DNA from: an uncultured Bacteroidota bacterium
GTDB taxonomy: Bacteria > Bacteroidota > Bacteroidia > Chitinophagales > Chitinophagaceae
Length of the DNA stretch: 6,898 bases
Assembly (NCBI GenBank): GCA_903944755.1
Contig: CAJATB010000131.1
Location: forward strand, 1-6,898
Direction: 5' to 3'
Position numbers and translations under genes: made by a program. Of this stretch, positions 1-6,898 are shown one piece after another. The first letter of the stretch is position 1. Each line of letters starts with the position of its first letter. The notes below the pieces were generated by a model. The model had not been told where the DNA came from. It made no database searches and saw only the letters and a list, made by a program, of their open reading frames with translations.

Positions 1-16
1 CAATACGGGAAGCAGA

Positions 17-37
17 CAGTCCCGTGAATCGGGACTG
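17..37. repeat. Perfect inverted repeat (hairpin) in repeat copy 1
   Basis: CAGTCCCG (17-24) and CGGGACTG (30-37) are exact reverse complements around a 5-base loop, TGAAT. An outer AAGC/GCTT pairing (10-13 with 42-45) can extend the stem across a small internal loop. Neither strand has a T-run after the stem, so it does not look like a standard intrinsic terminator. It may still protect the 3' end of the PFOR transcript or slow polymerase; that is inference. Confidence 0.8.
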
Positions 38-98
38 GCAGGCTTGGCGAATGACAATAATATGAAAAGGTTTGAGTAAGTCCAGTACGGGAAGCAGA

Positions 99-119
99 CA
101 GTCCCGTGAATCGGGACTG
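99..119. repeat. Perfect inverted repeat (hairpin) in repeat copy 2
   Basis: The same 8-bp perfect stem (99-106 with 112-119) and TGAAT loop as in copy 1, with the same outer AAGC/GCTT pairing (92-95 with 124-127). It is the hairpin nearest the PFOR stop codon, about 75 bases beyond it in the direction of transcription. Both stems are unchanged between the copies, as expected if the structure matters or if the duplication is recent. Confidence 0.8.
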
Positions 120-192
120 GCAGGCTTGGCGAATAACAATAATATGAAAAGGTTTGAGATTAGTCCATGGATTGCTAATGTTAATTATATAA

Positions 193-3100
193 TTATAGGT
201 TTTTAAATGCAAGTAGTTTTTCGAGTCTAGTATGCATTCCTTCATTAGCCATTCCTAAAAATGCTTGTGCTTTTTCAGGGTCGTTATTTTTAATAGTTGC
301 AAAGCGGTTTTCATTGTACATAAAGTCCTCCATTGGGATGGAAGGATCCTTACTATCTAACATAAATCGTTTTCCCTTTTCATTCATTGGATTGAATCGG
401 AATAAAGGCCAGTAACCCGACTTAACTGCTAAGGCTTGTTGATCCAATCCATGGCACATATCGTATCCATGTGCAATACAATGGCTATATGCAATAATAA
501 TTGATGGTCCTGGGTAAGCTTCTGCTTCTAGGATTGTTTTTAAAGCATGCACGTCGTTAGCCCCCATTGCAATTTCTGCCACATAAGCATTGCCATGGGC
601 CATTGCTTGCATTGCTAAATCTTTTTTGCCTGTTGTTTTTCCTTTAACAGCGAATTTCGCACTTGCGCCAATAGGAGATGATTTAGATTTTTGCCCCCCT
701 GTATTTGAATACACTTCAGTATCTAACACCAGTATGTTTACATTCTCACCAGTACTCAATACATGGTCCAATCCGCTAAAACCAATATCATAAGCCCAAC
801 CGTCACCACCCACAATCCACATCGATTTCTTTTCTAAGAATCCGGCCACTTGGCTTAACAATGCTGCAGCTGGGTTGCTGATATTTTTTAGTTTATTTTT
901 TACTTCATTAACAGCTAAGCGTTGTTTTATGATGGCGGCTTCGTCCTCTTCTTTATTTTCTAAAATTGCGTCTGTTAATTCGGCGCCCACATCTTCTCTA
1001 ATTGTTTTCAATAAAGATATTGCGTATTGGCGTTTCATGTCGGTTGCTAATTTAATACCTAATCCAAATTCTGCATTGTCTTCAAATAAGGAGTTGGCCC
1101 AAGCTGGACCATTTCCTGCTGCGTTTGTACTCCAAGGTGTTGTAGGAAGGTTCCCGCCAAATATAGAAGAACAACCAGTTGCGTTTGCCACTAACATTCT
1201 ATCACCAAACAGCTGTGTTAATAATTTTAGGTAGGGTGTTTCACCGCAACCGCTACAGGCACCAGAGAATTCAAATAAAGGTTCTAAGAATTGAGAACCT
1301 TTTACGGTGGTTTTGGAAATTCTTGTTCTATCAATATCAGGTAGTGACAAGAAGAAATCCCAATTCTTTTTCTCTGTTTCTTTTAATGGAATCACATCTT
1401 GCATATTAATCGCCTTGTGACCTATTTCAGTTTTACTTTCAATTGGGCAAACTTCAACGCACAAGTTACAGCCAGTGCAATCTTCCACAGCTACTTGCAA
1501 TGTATAGGCCTCTGTATCTTTCATGAATTCTTTTCCAATTGGGGCCACATGTTTAAAGAAGTCAGGTGCTTTTTCTAGTTGGCTAGCATCATATACTTTA
1601 GGGCGAATAGCTGCATGAGGACAAACAAAGAAACACTTTCCACATTGAGAACATAAACTTGGATCCCAAACTGGCACTTGTTCTGCAATATTTCTTTTCT
1701 CATACTTAGTTGTAGCCGAAGGGTAGGTGCCGTCAGCAGGGAAGGCACTTACAGGTAAATCGTCTCCTTCACCTGAAATTATTTTAGCTAAAACATTTTT
1801 CACAAATGCGGGCGCATTGCTCGTTACAGCTGGGGTAATTTCAATATTGCCAATGGCGAATCCTGTGTAATCGAGTAATGATAAATTTTCAAGTGTTTTA
1901 TCTATTGCATCAAAATTCTTTTGAACCACTGCTTCTCCTTTCTTTCCATAAGTTTTCTTAACTGCATTTTTTATTGCTGCAATCGCCTCCTCCTTTGGCA
2001 TGATATTGGAAATTGCAAAGAAGCAGGTTTGTAATATGGAATTAATACGTGAACCCATCCCCGTATCCTTAGCAACTTTTGAAGCATTAATTACATAAAA
2101 CTTCAATTGTTTTTCTATGATTTCAGACTGAATTTTATGAGGTAAATGGTGCCATACTTCTTCTGTTTTAAAAGGAGCATTTAATAAGAAGGTAGCGCCA
2201 TGTTGTGCATCCTTTAGAATGTCAAATGTTTCTAAATAGTGGAAGTGATGACAGGCTATAAAGTTGGCTGAATTAATTAAATATGTTGAATTTATAGCAT
2301 GGTCACTAAAGCGTAAATGAGAAACCGTAAGAGATCCTGATTTTTTTGAATCATATACAAAATAGGCCTGCACGTGATAATTGGTAACATCACCAATTAT
2401 TTTGATTGTATTTTTGTTCGCACTTACCGTTCCGTCTGCACCTAATCCGAAAAATAATCCGCGGAATACATGTTGGTCTTCAAGGGAGAAGGTTTTATCG
2501 TATGCTATACTTGTATGTGTAATATCGTCTTCAATACCAATGGTGAACCCATTTTTAGGTTTCGCTTGAGTCAATTCTTCAAAAATTGCTTTTACCATTC
2601 CTGGGTTAAATTCTTTTGATGCCAAGCCATACCGTCCTCCAATTACTTTTGGCATAACGCCTTCCCATCCACTATGTAATGCAGTAATTACATCCATATA
2701 TAAGGGCTCACCAATGGCGCCAGTTTCTTTACATCTATCTAATACTGCAATTTGTTTTACTGAACTAGGTATTGCTTTTACAAAATGGGCTATTGAAAAA
2801 GGGCGAAATAAATGTACGGTTAGGTAGCCTGTTTTTTCTCCTTGATCATTTAAATACTTAACTGTTTCGCCTACGGTGCCTGCACCTGAGCCCATTATAA
2901 TTATAATACGTTCCGCTTCAGGATGTCCATGGTATTCAAATAATTTATAAGAACGACCGGTTAATGTTTCAAATTTTTTCATGGTTTCTTCTACAATACC
3001 TGGGGCATTCCAATGGTATTCATTACATGCTTCACGACTTTGAAAATATACATCGGCATTTTGAGCAGTACCTCGTATAAACGGGTTTTCGGGATTCAAG

Positions 3101-3768
3101 GATCTTTGTCTGTGACGTGCTACTTCATTTTCATCAATCATTTCTTTTATGATATAATCTGGTAAAATAGTTACTTCGTTTATTTCATGCGAAGTTCTAA
3201 AACCATCGAATATATTTAAGAAGGGAAGACTTGCTTTTAAAGAAGCTGCGGTTGCTATCATTGCCATATCATGAGCCTGTTGTGCACTGTTGCCGAATAA
3301 CATAGCAAAGCCTGTTGAGCGAACTGCCATCACATCACTATGGTCACCAAAAATGGATAATGCATGTGTTGCAAGTGCGCGTGCTGCAATATGAAAAACG
3401 GTAGGAGTTAATTCACCTGCTATTTTATACATATTAGGTATCATTAACAATAACCCTTGTGAACAGGTAAAAGTGGATGCTAGGGCACCTCCTTGTAAAG
3501 CACCGTGAATAGCTCCAGCTGCACCTGCTTCACTTTGCATTTCAATTATTTTTGGGATCTCTCCGAATATATTTACTTTGTCATCGCTACTCCATTCTTC
3601 GGCGAACTCTCCCATAGTAGATGACGGTGTAATTGGGTAAATAGCACACACTTCACTTGTCTTATAGGCGATGTAAACAGCGGCTTCGTTACCATCCATT
3701 ACCTTTAAAGTCGCTTTATCTTTAGCTTTTAGGTTGGTTGGTTTGCTGTTTTGGACAATACTTTCCAT
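193..3768 (-). CDS. nifJ: Pyruvate:ferredoxin (flavodoxin) oxidoreductase, single-chain, NifJ type
   Basis: Cytoplasmic enzyme that oxidises pyruvate with CoA to acetyl-CoA and CO2, passing two electrons through three [4Fe-4S] clusters to ferredoxin or flavodoxin. Residues below are numbered from the upstream TTG at 3798 (1201 aa). The N-terminal pyruvate/TPP domain has YPITPSS with Thr57. The ferredoxin-like domain has two full CxxCxxCxxxCP motifs: Cys716/719/722/726 and Cys774/777/780/784. The TPP domain holds the proximal cluster ligands Cys848, 851, 876 and 1107. Their spacings (28 and 231) equal those I recall for the Desulfovibrio africanus enzyme. The TPP-binding stretch runs from GGDG (997) to NTGGQ (1036). 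No frameshift or missing ligand is seen. I prefer the ATG at 3768 (1191 aa): the ten extra residues carry no family feature, TTG is a rarer start, and the bases before the ATG are A-rich. The TTG remains possible. The C-terminus has only 94 residues after the last Cys, so the D. africanus-type domain VII is absent. The gap of about 100 bp to the upstream gene shows no clear terminator or promoter. Confidence 0.97.
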   Translation of the reverse strand: MESIVQNSKPTNLKAKDKATLKVMDGNEAAVYIAYKTSEVCAIYPITPSSTMGEFAEEWSSDDKVNIFGEIPKIIEMQSEAGAAGAIHGALQGGALASTFTCSQGLLLMIPNMYKIAGELTPTVFHIAARALATHALSIFGDHSDVMAVRSTGFAMLFGNSAQQAHDMAMIATAASLKASLPFLNIFDGFRTSHEINEVTILPDYIIKEMIDENEVARHRQRSLNPENPFIRGTAQNADVYFQSREACNEYHWNAPGIVEETMKKFETLTGRSYKLFEYHGHPEAERIIIIMGSGAGTVGETVKYLNDQGEKTGYLTVHLFRPFSIAHFVKAIPSSVKQIAVLDRCKETGAIGEPLYMDVITALHSGWEGVMPKVIGGRYGLASKEFNPGMVKAIFEELTQAKPKNGFTIGIEDDITHTSIAYDKTFSLEDQHVFRGLFFGLGADGTVSANKNTIKIIGDVTNYHVQAYFVYDSKKSGSLTVSHLRFSDHAINSTYLINSANFIACHHFHYLETFDILKDAQHGATFLLNAPFKTEEVWHHLPHKIQSEIIEKQLKFYVINASKVAKDTGMGSRINSILQTCFFAISNIMPKEEAIAAIKNAVKKTYGKKGEAVVQKNFDAIDKTLENLSLLDYTGFAIGNIEITPAVTSNAPAFVKNVLAKIISGEGDDLPVSAFPADGTYPSATTKYEKRNIAEQVPVWDPSLCSQCGKCFFVCPHAAIRPKVYDASQLEKAPDFFKHVAPIGKEFMKDTEAYTLQVAVEDCTGCNLCVEVCPIESKTEIGHKAINMQDVIPLKETEKKNWDFFLSLPDIDRTRISKTTVKGSQFLEPLFEFSGACSGCGETPYLKLLTQLFGDRMLVANATGCSSIFGGNLPTTPWSTNAAGNGPAWANSLFEDNAEFGLGIKLATDMKRQYAISLLKTIREDVGAELTDAILENKEEDEAAIIKQRLAVNEVKNKLKNISNPAAALLSQVAGFLEKKSMWIVGGDGWAYDIGFSGLDHVLSTGENVNILVLDTEVYSNTGGQKSKSSPIGASAKFAVKGKTTGKKDLAMQAMAHGNAYVAEIAMGANDVHALKTILEAEAYPGPSIIIAYSHCIAHGYDMCHGLDQQALAVKSGYWPLFRFNPMNEKGKRFMLDSKDPSIPMEDFMYNENRFATIKNNDPEKAQAFLGMANEGMHTRLEKLLAFKNL

Positions 3769-3870
3769 ACTTGGATATTTTGTGGTTTGAGTAGGCAAAG
3801 TACCCCAATCACAAAAACCAAAACATGATAATAATCAGTTATAGTAAGGACTTCGGTTAGTTTAAAACAG

Positions 3871-4284
3871 TTACTTGTGGTCGAAATAAGGGATGCTGTC
3901 GTCGGATATAGTATCCTTTTGTTGCCAATAGGAAAGTGTAACTATATGACCGTCAGTGGTTTTTAAGGAACGGCCAAATACACTATTGGTTGGATTAAAA
4001 GTTAAATCGGTTACACCTACTGTAAAAGTAGTTGGCGCAGCGGGTACATCGGGAACTTCAGGAACAACTTTAGTAGGCTCAGTAGCGTCCGCACTTTCGG
4101 GAATTGAAGCTGGCGCAGGTACTACCGCTTTTGGTGCAGGGCTTCCAGCCACCACCACTTGGTATTTGTTAAAGCTTAGTAAAGCTGTAAGAAATTGAAC
4201 ACGTTCTGGTGTTGCGTTTTTTTCAACAATGGCACATTTAATACCATCTATGTCTTCAAACTCGTGATTTTTATTAATAGCCAT
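3871..4284 (-). CDS. Small hypothetical protein with Pro/Ala-rich linker, between nuoN and PFOR gene
   Basis: I do not recognise a characterised family for this 137-residue protein. It has three parts: a compact, charged N-terminal part (about 1-47, including EFEDIDGIKCAIVEKN and a predicted helix around 26-40), a linker rich in Pro, Ala and Val (about 48-85), and a C-terminal part (about 86-137) that looks beta-rich, with FTVGVTDLTFNPTN and SVFGRSLKTTDGHIVTLSYW. There is no signal peptide, membrane span or Cys-rich metal site (one Cys only, residue 17), so it is probably cytosolic. It begins 11 bp after the nuoN stop, which strongly suggests cotranscription with the complex I genes. The ATG at 4284 is the natural start because the gap leaves little room for another. 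A role as an accessory to complex I or to the downstream PFOR is possible from position only; nothing in the sequence shows it. An overlapping open frame on the other strand is a shadow of the Pro/Ala/Gly-rich codons. Confidence 0.8.
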   Translation of the reverse strand: MAINKNHEFEDIDGIKCAIVEKNATPERVQFLTALLSFNKYQVVVAGSPAPKAVVPAPASIPESADATEPTKVVPEVPDVPAAPTTFTVGVTDLTFNPTNSVFGRSLKTTDGHIVTLSYWQQKDTISDDSIPYFDHK

Positions 4285-4295
4285 TCTCCAATTAA

Positions 4296-5708
4296 TTATA
4301 AGCCAAAGCTTAATGAATAAATATAGTCATATACCACACTAGCCAATCCTGTTATAATAATTCCAGCAACACATAAATACATCGCAAATTTTGAAATAGC
4401 TGGAATGGCTAATTTTTGAATTGGTTGATCATTTTGTTCCATGAATATAGCTTTCACAATTCTTAAATAGTAGTAAAAGGAAATAACCATATTTAAAGCA
4501 GCAAAAGTGATTAACCAATAATTGCCTTTTGCTGCGCCAGCCATAAGTAAAAATAATTTTCCAAAGAAACCTGCTGTGGGAGGCACACCTGCTAAGGAAA
4601 ACAAGGCAATTGTCAACACCCAAGAAAGTACCGGGTTGGTTTTATAAAATCCCTTAAAGTCCGCAATGTTTTCTTTCCCCGTTAAAGCACTTACTAGTGA
4701 AACCACCCCGAATGCCGCTAAATTGGAAAACACATAAATTAAAATAAAGTAAACTAATGAAGCTATACCAGCCTGACTGCTACCTGATATCCCTATTAAA
4801 ATAAAGCCAACTTGCGCGATGGAAGAAAATGCTAAAAAACGCTTAAAATTTTCTTGTCGAATAGCAAATAAATTACCAATGAGTATTGTTGCAAACGATA
4901 GTACAACAAGCACGGCATACCAAGTACTTGCAATAGGCTCAAAAACTTTATATAAGATAGCGCCAAATGCAAACAAAACTGCAGCTTTTGAAATCACCGA
5001 CAGGAACGATGTAACTGCCACAGGAGCACCTTCGTAAACGTCCGCTGTCCATAAGTGAAAGGGTACTGCTGAAATTTTAAAAGCAAAACCAGACATAAAT
5101 AATATAAATGCAAATATTTGCAAGGGATTGTTTCCTATGTGTGCGGGCAAAATTTCAAAACTTAAAGTGCCACTTGTTCCATACAAGAATGAAATACCTA
5201 ATAATAGTATACCAGAAGCGAATGCCGACGATATAATTAATTTCATCGCCGCTTCAGATGACTTCTTTTTTGTCAAATCGAAATTTGCAGCTGCAGCTAA
5301 TGGAATAGTGGACATTTCAAGTCCTAAATAAAACATCAACAAATTGCCACTTGAAATCATAAAATACATGCCTAGTAAAGAAGTGAAAAGCAGTATATAA
5401 AACTCGATGACGTGTTTATTTGTTTTTAACCAAGCAAAGGACTGCATTGATATAATCCAAATAGCTAAGTTTAAAATATTCTTCTGCAATACAATTAATG
5501 CATTGGTTGTGAACATGCCACTAAATAGGCTACCTTCTTGCATACAACAAAATCCAGCTACCAGGTTTAAAAATAGTGCCACATTAATTATGTTCATTAT
5601 GCTTTCATTGCTTCGGTCTTTACCTAATTTTATAAAAAGCAATAAAAAAATAAGTACTGATAAAATCAGTTCTTGTCGTAGTAGTATAAAAATATCATTT
5701 AACATCAT
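4296..5708 (-). CDS. nuoN: NADH-quinone oxidoreductase (complex I) subunit N
   Basis: One of the three antiporter-like subunits of the complex I membrane arm; it forms a proton channel next to the quinone-reducing end. At 470 aa it is close to the usual length (about 485 in E. coli), with about 14 hydrophobic segments. The charged residues of the proton path are all present: Glu131 in LGLEMSTIPL (TM5), Lys156 in AAMKLIIS, Lys211 in FAFKISAVPFHLW (TM7), Lys241 in VISKAAVL (TM8) and Lys384 in GFFGKLFLL (TM12). By my alignment these match E. coli Glu133, Lys158, Lys217, Lys247 and Lys395. ADVYEGAP after TM7 is typical of NuoN rather than of NuoL or NuoM. The start is one of two consecutive ATGs (5708 or 5705), only 5 bp after the nuoM stop, so the two genes are almost certainly cotranscribed. 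No clear Shine-Dalgarno sequence is seen, as is usual in Bacteroidota. Confidence 0.97.
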   Translation of the reverse strand: MMLNDIFILLRQELILSVLIFLLLFIKLGKDRSNESIMNIINVALFLNLVAGFCCMQEGSLFSGMFTTNALIVLQKNILNLAIWIISMQSFAWLKTNKHVIEFYILLFTSLLGMYFMISSGNLLMFYLGLEMSTIPLAAAANFDLTKKKSSEAAMKLIISSAFASGILLLGISFLYGTSGTLSFEILPAHIGNNPLQIFAFILFMSGFAFKISAVPFHLWTADVYEGAPVAVTSFLSVISKAAVLFAFGAILYKVFEPIASTWYAVLVVLSFATILIGNLFAIRQENFKRFLAFSSIAQVGFILIGISGSSQAGIASLVYFILIYVFSNLAAFGVVSLVSALTGKENIADFKGFYKTNPVLSWVLTIALFSLAGVPPTAGFFGKLFLLMAGAAKGNYWLITFAALNMVISFYYYLRIVKAIFMEQNDQPIQKLAIPAISKFAMYLCVAGIIITGLASVVYDYIYSLSFGL

Positions 5709-5713
5709 TCAAA

Positions 5714-6898
5714 TCATTTAAGGGTAATTGCTTTTTCAAACTGAGCCATTAATATATCAGTGCTTGGCATAATTAATTGGTTAATTAAAAATGGCGCTAT
5801 GCCAATTATTAAAATCCCAATAATTAGTAATCCAGCGGCTAGTTTTTCATTCCAAGTTGCGTCGGTTAATACAGCATGTTCGCTACTGATTGGCCCCATT
5901 AATGTTTTTCCTGTAGCACGTAATATGTATACAGCAGTAACCACAATAGAAGCTGCAGATATAATAGTGGCTAGCCTATGCCAAACATCAGGGTGTTGCC
6001 AAGCACCCATAAACACAGTCATTTCAGCTACAAATCCGCTAAAGCCAGGCAAGCCCAATGAACATAAGCCAGCTATTACAAATACGGTGGATATAAAAGG
6101 CATTGCTTTTAATAAGCCGCCTAGTTGTGTAACTAACCTGGTATGTGTTCGGCTATAAATCATGCCAATAGCAGCGAAGAAAAGGGCAGTCATCAAACCA
6201 TGGGACACCATTTGTATTACAGCGCCGTTGATAGACGTTTTATTCATCATGCCAATACCTAATATTACAAATCCGCAGTGACTAATAGAAGAATAGGCAT
6301 TAATGTATTTTAAATCAGTTTGCATCATGGTTGCAAATGCACCATATATAATAGCGATGGTTGCTAATAAAATAATAATCCAAGCATATTCTTGTGCGCC
6401 ATTCGGCATTAATAAGGCTATGCGTAAACATCCATAGCCGCCTAATTTCATTGAAATACCTGCAAGAAACATGGAAGCCGCAGTAGGTGCCGAAGCGTGC
6501 CCATCTGGCACCCAAGTATGAAATGGGAATAATGCTGCAAATACGCCAAATCCTAAAAAAGCAAAAGGAAAAAATAATTGCTGCGCTGCTACCGAAATAC
6601 CTAGCTGCGTTATTTCCACTATATCAAATGTGCCCGTATTATAAAATACGCCTAATAATCCAACAATCACTAATCCACTACCTGCCATTAACATTAAAGC
6701 TAATTTCATAGCACTGTTTTCTTTCTTACCACTTCCCCATATCCCAATTAATAAAAATTTAGGGATAACCGCAATTTCTAAGAAGAAGAACAAAGTGAAA
6801 AGGTCTAAGGAAATAAAGAATCCGTAAGCGCCTAAGCTTAATAGTATTAATAAGAAAAAATATTCTTTACTAAGCTGTTCCATTGTCCAAGAAACTAA
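5714..6898 (-). CDS. nuoM: NADH-quinone oxidoreductase (complex I) subunit M, 5' end outside window
   Basis: Antiporter-like proton-channel subunit of complex I. The frame stays open to the window edge: five codons (LVSWT) precede the internal ATG at 6883, so the true start lies outside. By alignment with E. coli NuoM roughly 100 N-terminal residues are missing. Numbered from that ATG, the TM5 glutamate is Glu36 (LEIAVIPKFLLIGIWG), the TM7-8 signature is FPFHTWVPDGHASAPTAAS (119-137), the TM8 lysine is Lys146 (ISMKLGGYG) and the TM12 glutamate is Glu287 (GFVAEMTVF). AYSSISHCGFV and QMVSHGLMTALFF are further NuoM hallmarks that separate it from NuoL and NuoN. The odd point is position 115: Phe stands where E. 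coli has Lys234, the TM7 lysine of the proton path, exactly 31 residues before the TM8 lysine in both. A lysine at 42, six residues after Glu36, is an extra charge in TM5. I recall this combination from a divergent NuoM branch, so it is probably not a sequencing error. It ends in TGA 5 bp before nuoN. Confidence 0.96.
   Translation of the reverse strand, partial: LVSWTMEQLSKEYFFLLILLSLGAYGFFISLDLFTLFFFLEIAVIPKFLLIGIWGSGKKENSAMKLALMLMAGSGLVIVGLLGVFYNTGTFDIVEITQLGISVAAQQLFFPFAFLGFGVFAALFPFHTWVPDGHASAPTAASMFLAGISMKLGGYGCLRIALLMPNGAQEYAWIIILLATIAIIYGAFATMMQTDLKYINAYSSISHCGFVILGIGMMNKTSINGAVIQMVSHGLMTALFFAAIGMIYSRTHTRLVTQLGGLLKAMPFISTVFVIAGLCSLGLPGFSGFVAEMTVFMGAWQHPDVWHRLATIISAASIVVTAVYILRATGKTLMGPISSEHAVLTDATWNEKLAAGLLIIGILIIGIAPFLINQLIMPSTDILMAQFEKAITLK

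Larger units (their letters stand above)
1..167. repeat. Tandem ~82-bp hairpin-bearing intergenic repeat, at least two copies
   Basis: Positions 4-76 match 86-158 base for base over 73 bp except for one change (G at 53, A at 135), giving an 82-bp period. The unit boundaries are similar too: each copy ends in GAG, a short variable stretch, then AGTCCA (79-84 and 162-167). The first copy is entered close to the window edge, so further copies may lie outside. The core is clearly more GC-rich than the surrounding DNA. The period is not a multiple of three and no reading frame is supported, so it is taken as non-coding. It lies just past the stop codon of the PFOR gene; only about 25 AT-rich bases separate them. 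The layout resembles REP/BIME-type elements spread by REP-associated tyrosine transposases, but no transposase is in the window and the class is an inference. Confidence 0.9.

Noticed and set aside
1..167. CRISPR array.
   Set aside because: The repeated unit spans nearly the whole 82-bp period with no unique spacers, and only two copies are visible.
1..167. Hairpins as intrinsic terminators of the PFOR transcript.
   Set aside because: No T-run follows the stem on either strand.
183..194. AATTATATAATT palindrome overlapping the PFOR stop codon as an operator or terminator.
   Set aside because: It is pure A/T, weak as a stem, and common by chance in AT-rich intergenic DNA.
875..1234. 119-codon plus-strand open frame inside the PFOR gene.
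   Set aside because: It lies wholly within a well-supported coding sequence that carries cluster ligands here (Cys848, 851, 876), and its product has no recognisable features.
3796..3823. Possible Bacteroidota-type promoter for the PFOR gene on the minus strand (TTTTG at 3823-3819, TACTTTG at 3802-3796).
   Set aside because: The downstream box is one base short of the TAnnTTTG consensus and the spacing is off; in AT-rich DNA such matches are expected by chance.
3956..4198. 80-codon plus-strand open frame opposite the small hypothetical gene, with a Gly/Thr/Ala-rich product.
   Set aside because: It mirrors the Pro/Ala linker codons of the minus-strand gene, shows no family features, and is contradicted by the operon layout of the minus-strand gene.
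4285..4289. GGAGA on the minus strand just before the ATG of the small hypothetical gene, as a Shine-Dalgarno site.
   Set aside because: It abuts the start codon with no spacer, too close for normal ribosome binding, and the neighbouring genes lack Shine-Dalgarno sites.
5760..6158. 132-codon plus-strand open frame opposite nuoM.
   Set aside because: It is antisense to the conserved C-terminal half of NuoM; hydrophobic membrane-protein genes in AT-rich genomes often leave such open frames on the other strand.

Overview
The window looks like a piece of a Bacteroidota chromosome, perhaps Chitinophagales or Sphingobacteriales. It is AT-rich, its genes lack convincing Shine-Dalgarno sites, and its protein sequences look Bacteroidota-like. 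This placement is inferred from composition and recalled protein similarity, not from a search. All four genes lie on the minus strand, so the direction of transcription is from high to low coordinates.

In transcription order, the window opens inside nuoM (5714-6898, N-terminus missing). Complete nuoN (4296-5708) follows 5 bp later. Both encode antiporter-like proton-channel subunits of the membrane arm of respiratory complex I. Then, 11 bp on, comes a small unrecognised protein with a Pro/Ala-rich linker (3871-4284). After a gap of about 70-100 bp comes a complete, large pyruvate:ferredoxin/flavodoxin oxidoreductase (nifJ type, 193-3768, or 3798 with a TTG start). Every cofactor-binding motif of this enzyme can be seen. 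Beyond its stop codon, the window ends in at least two tandem copies of a roughly 82-bp non-coding repeat (1-167), each with a perfect 8-bp-stem hairpin.

The tight spacing suggests that nuoM, nuoN and the small gene are one operon, and the PFOR gene may be a read-through extension of it. PFOR makes acetyl-CoA, CO2 and reduced low-potential carrier from pyruvate; complex I drives proton pumping with electrons. The arrangement therefore hints at shared control of pyruvate oxidation and respiratory electron entry. Whether the two exchange electrons directly cannot be told from this window.

Points that deserve a second look: the NuoM subunit has Phe where canonical NuoM has its essential TM7 lysine, and carries an extra lysine near the TM5 glutamate. 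The PFOR lacks room for the C-terminal extension linked to oxygen protection in the Desulfovibrio enzyme. The small linker protein is uncharacterised. The hairpin repeats can fold in two mutually exclusive ways. I saw no clearly new multi-gene system, mobile element gene, CRISPR array or RNA gene.
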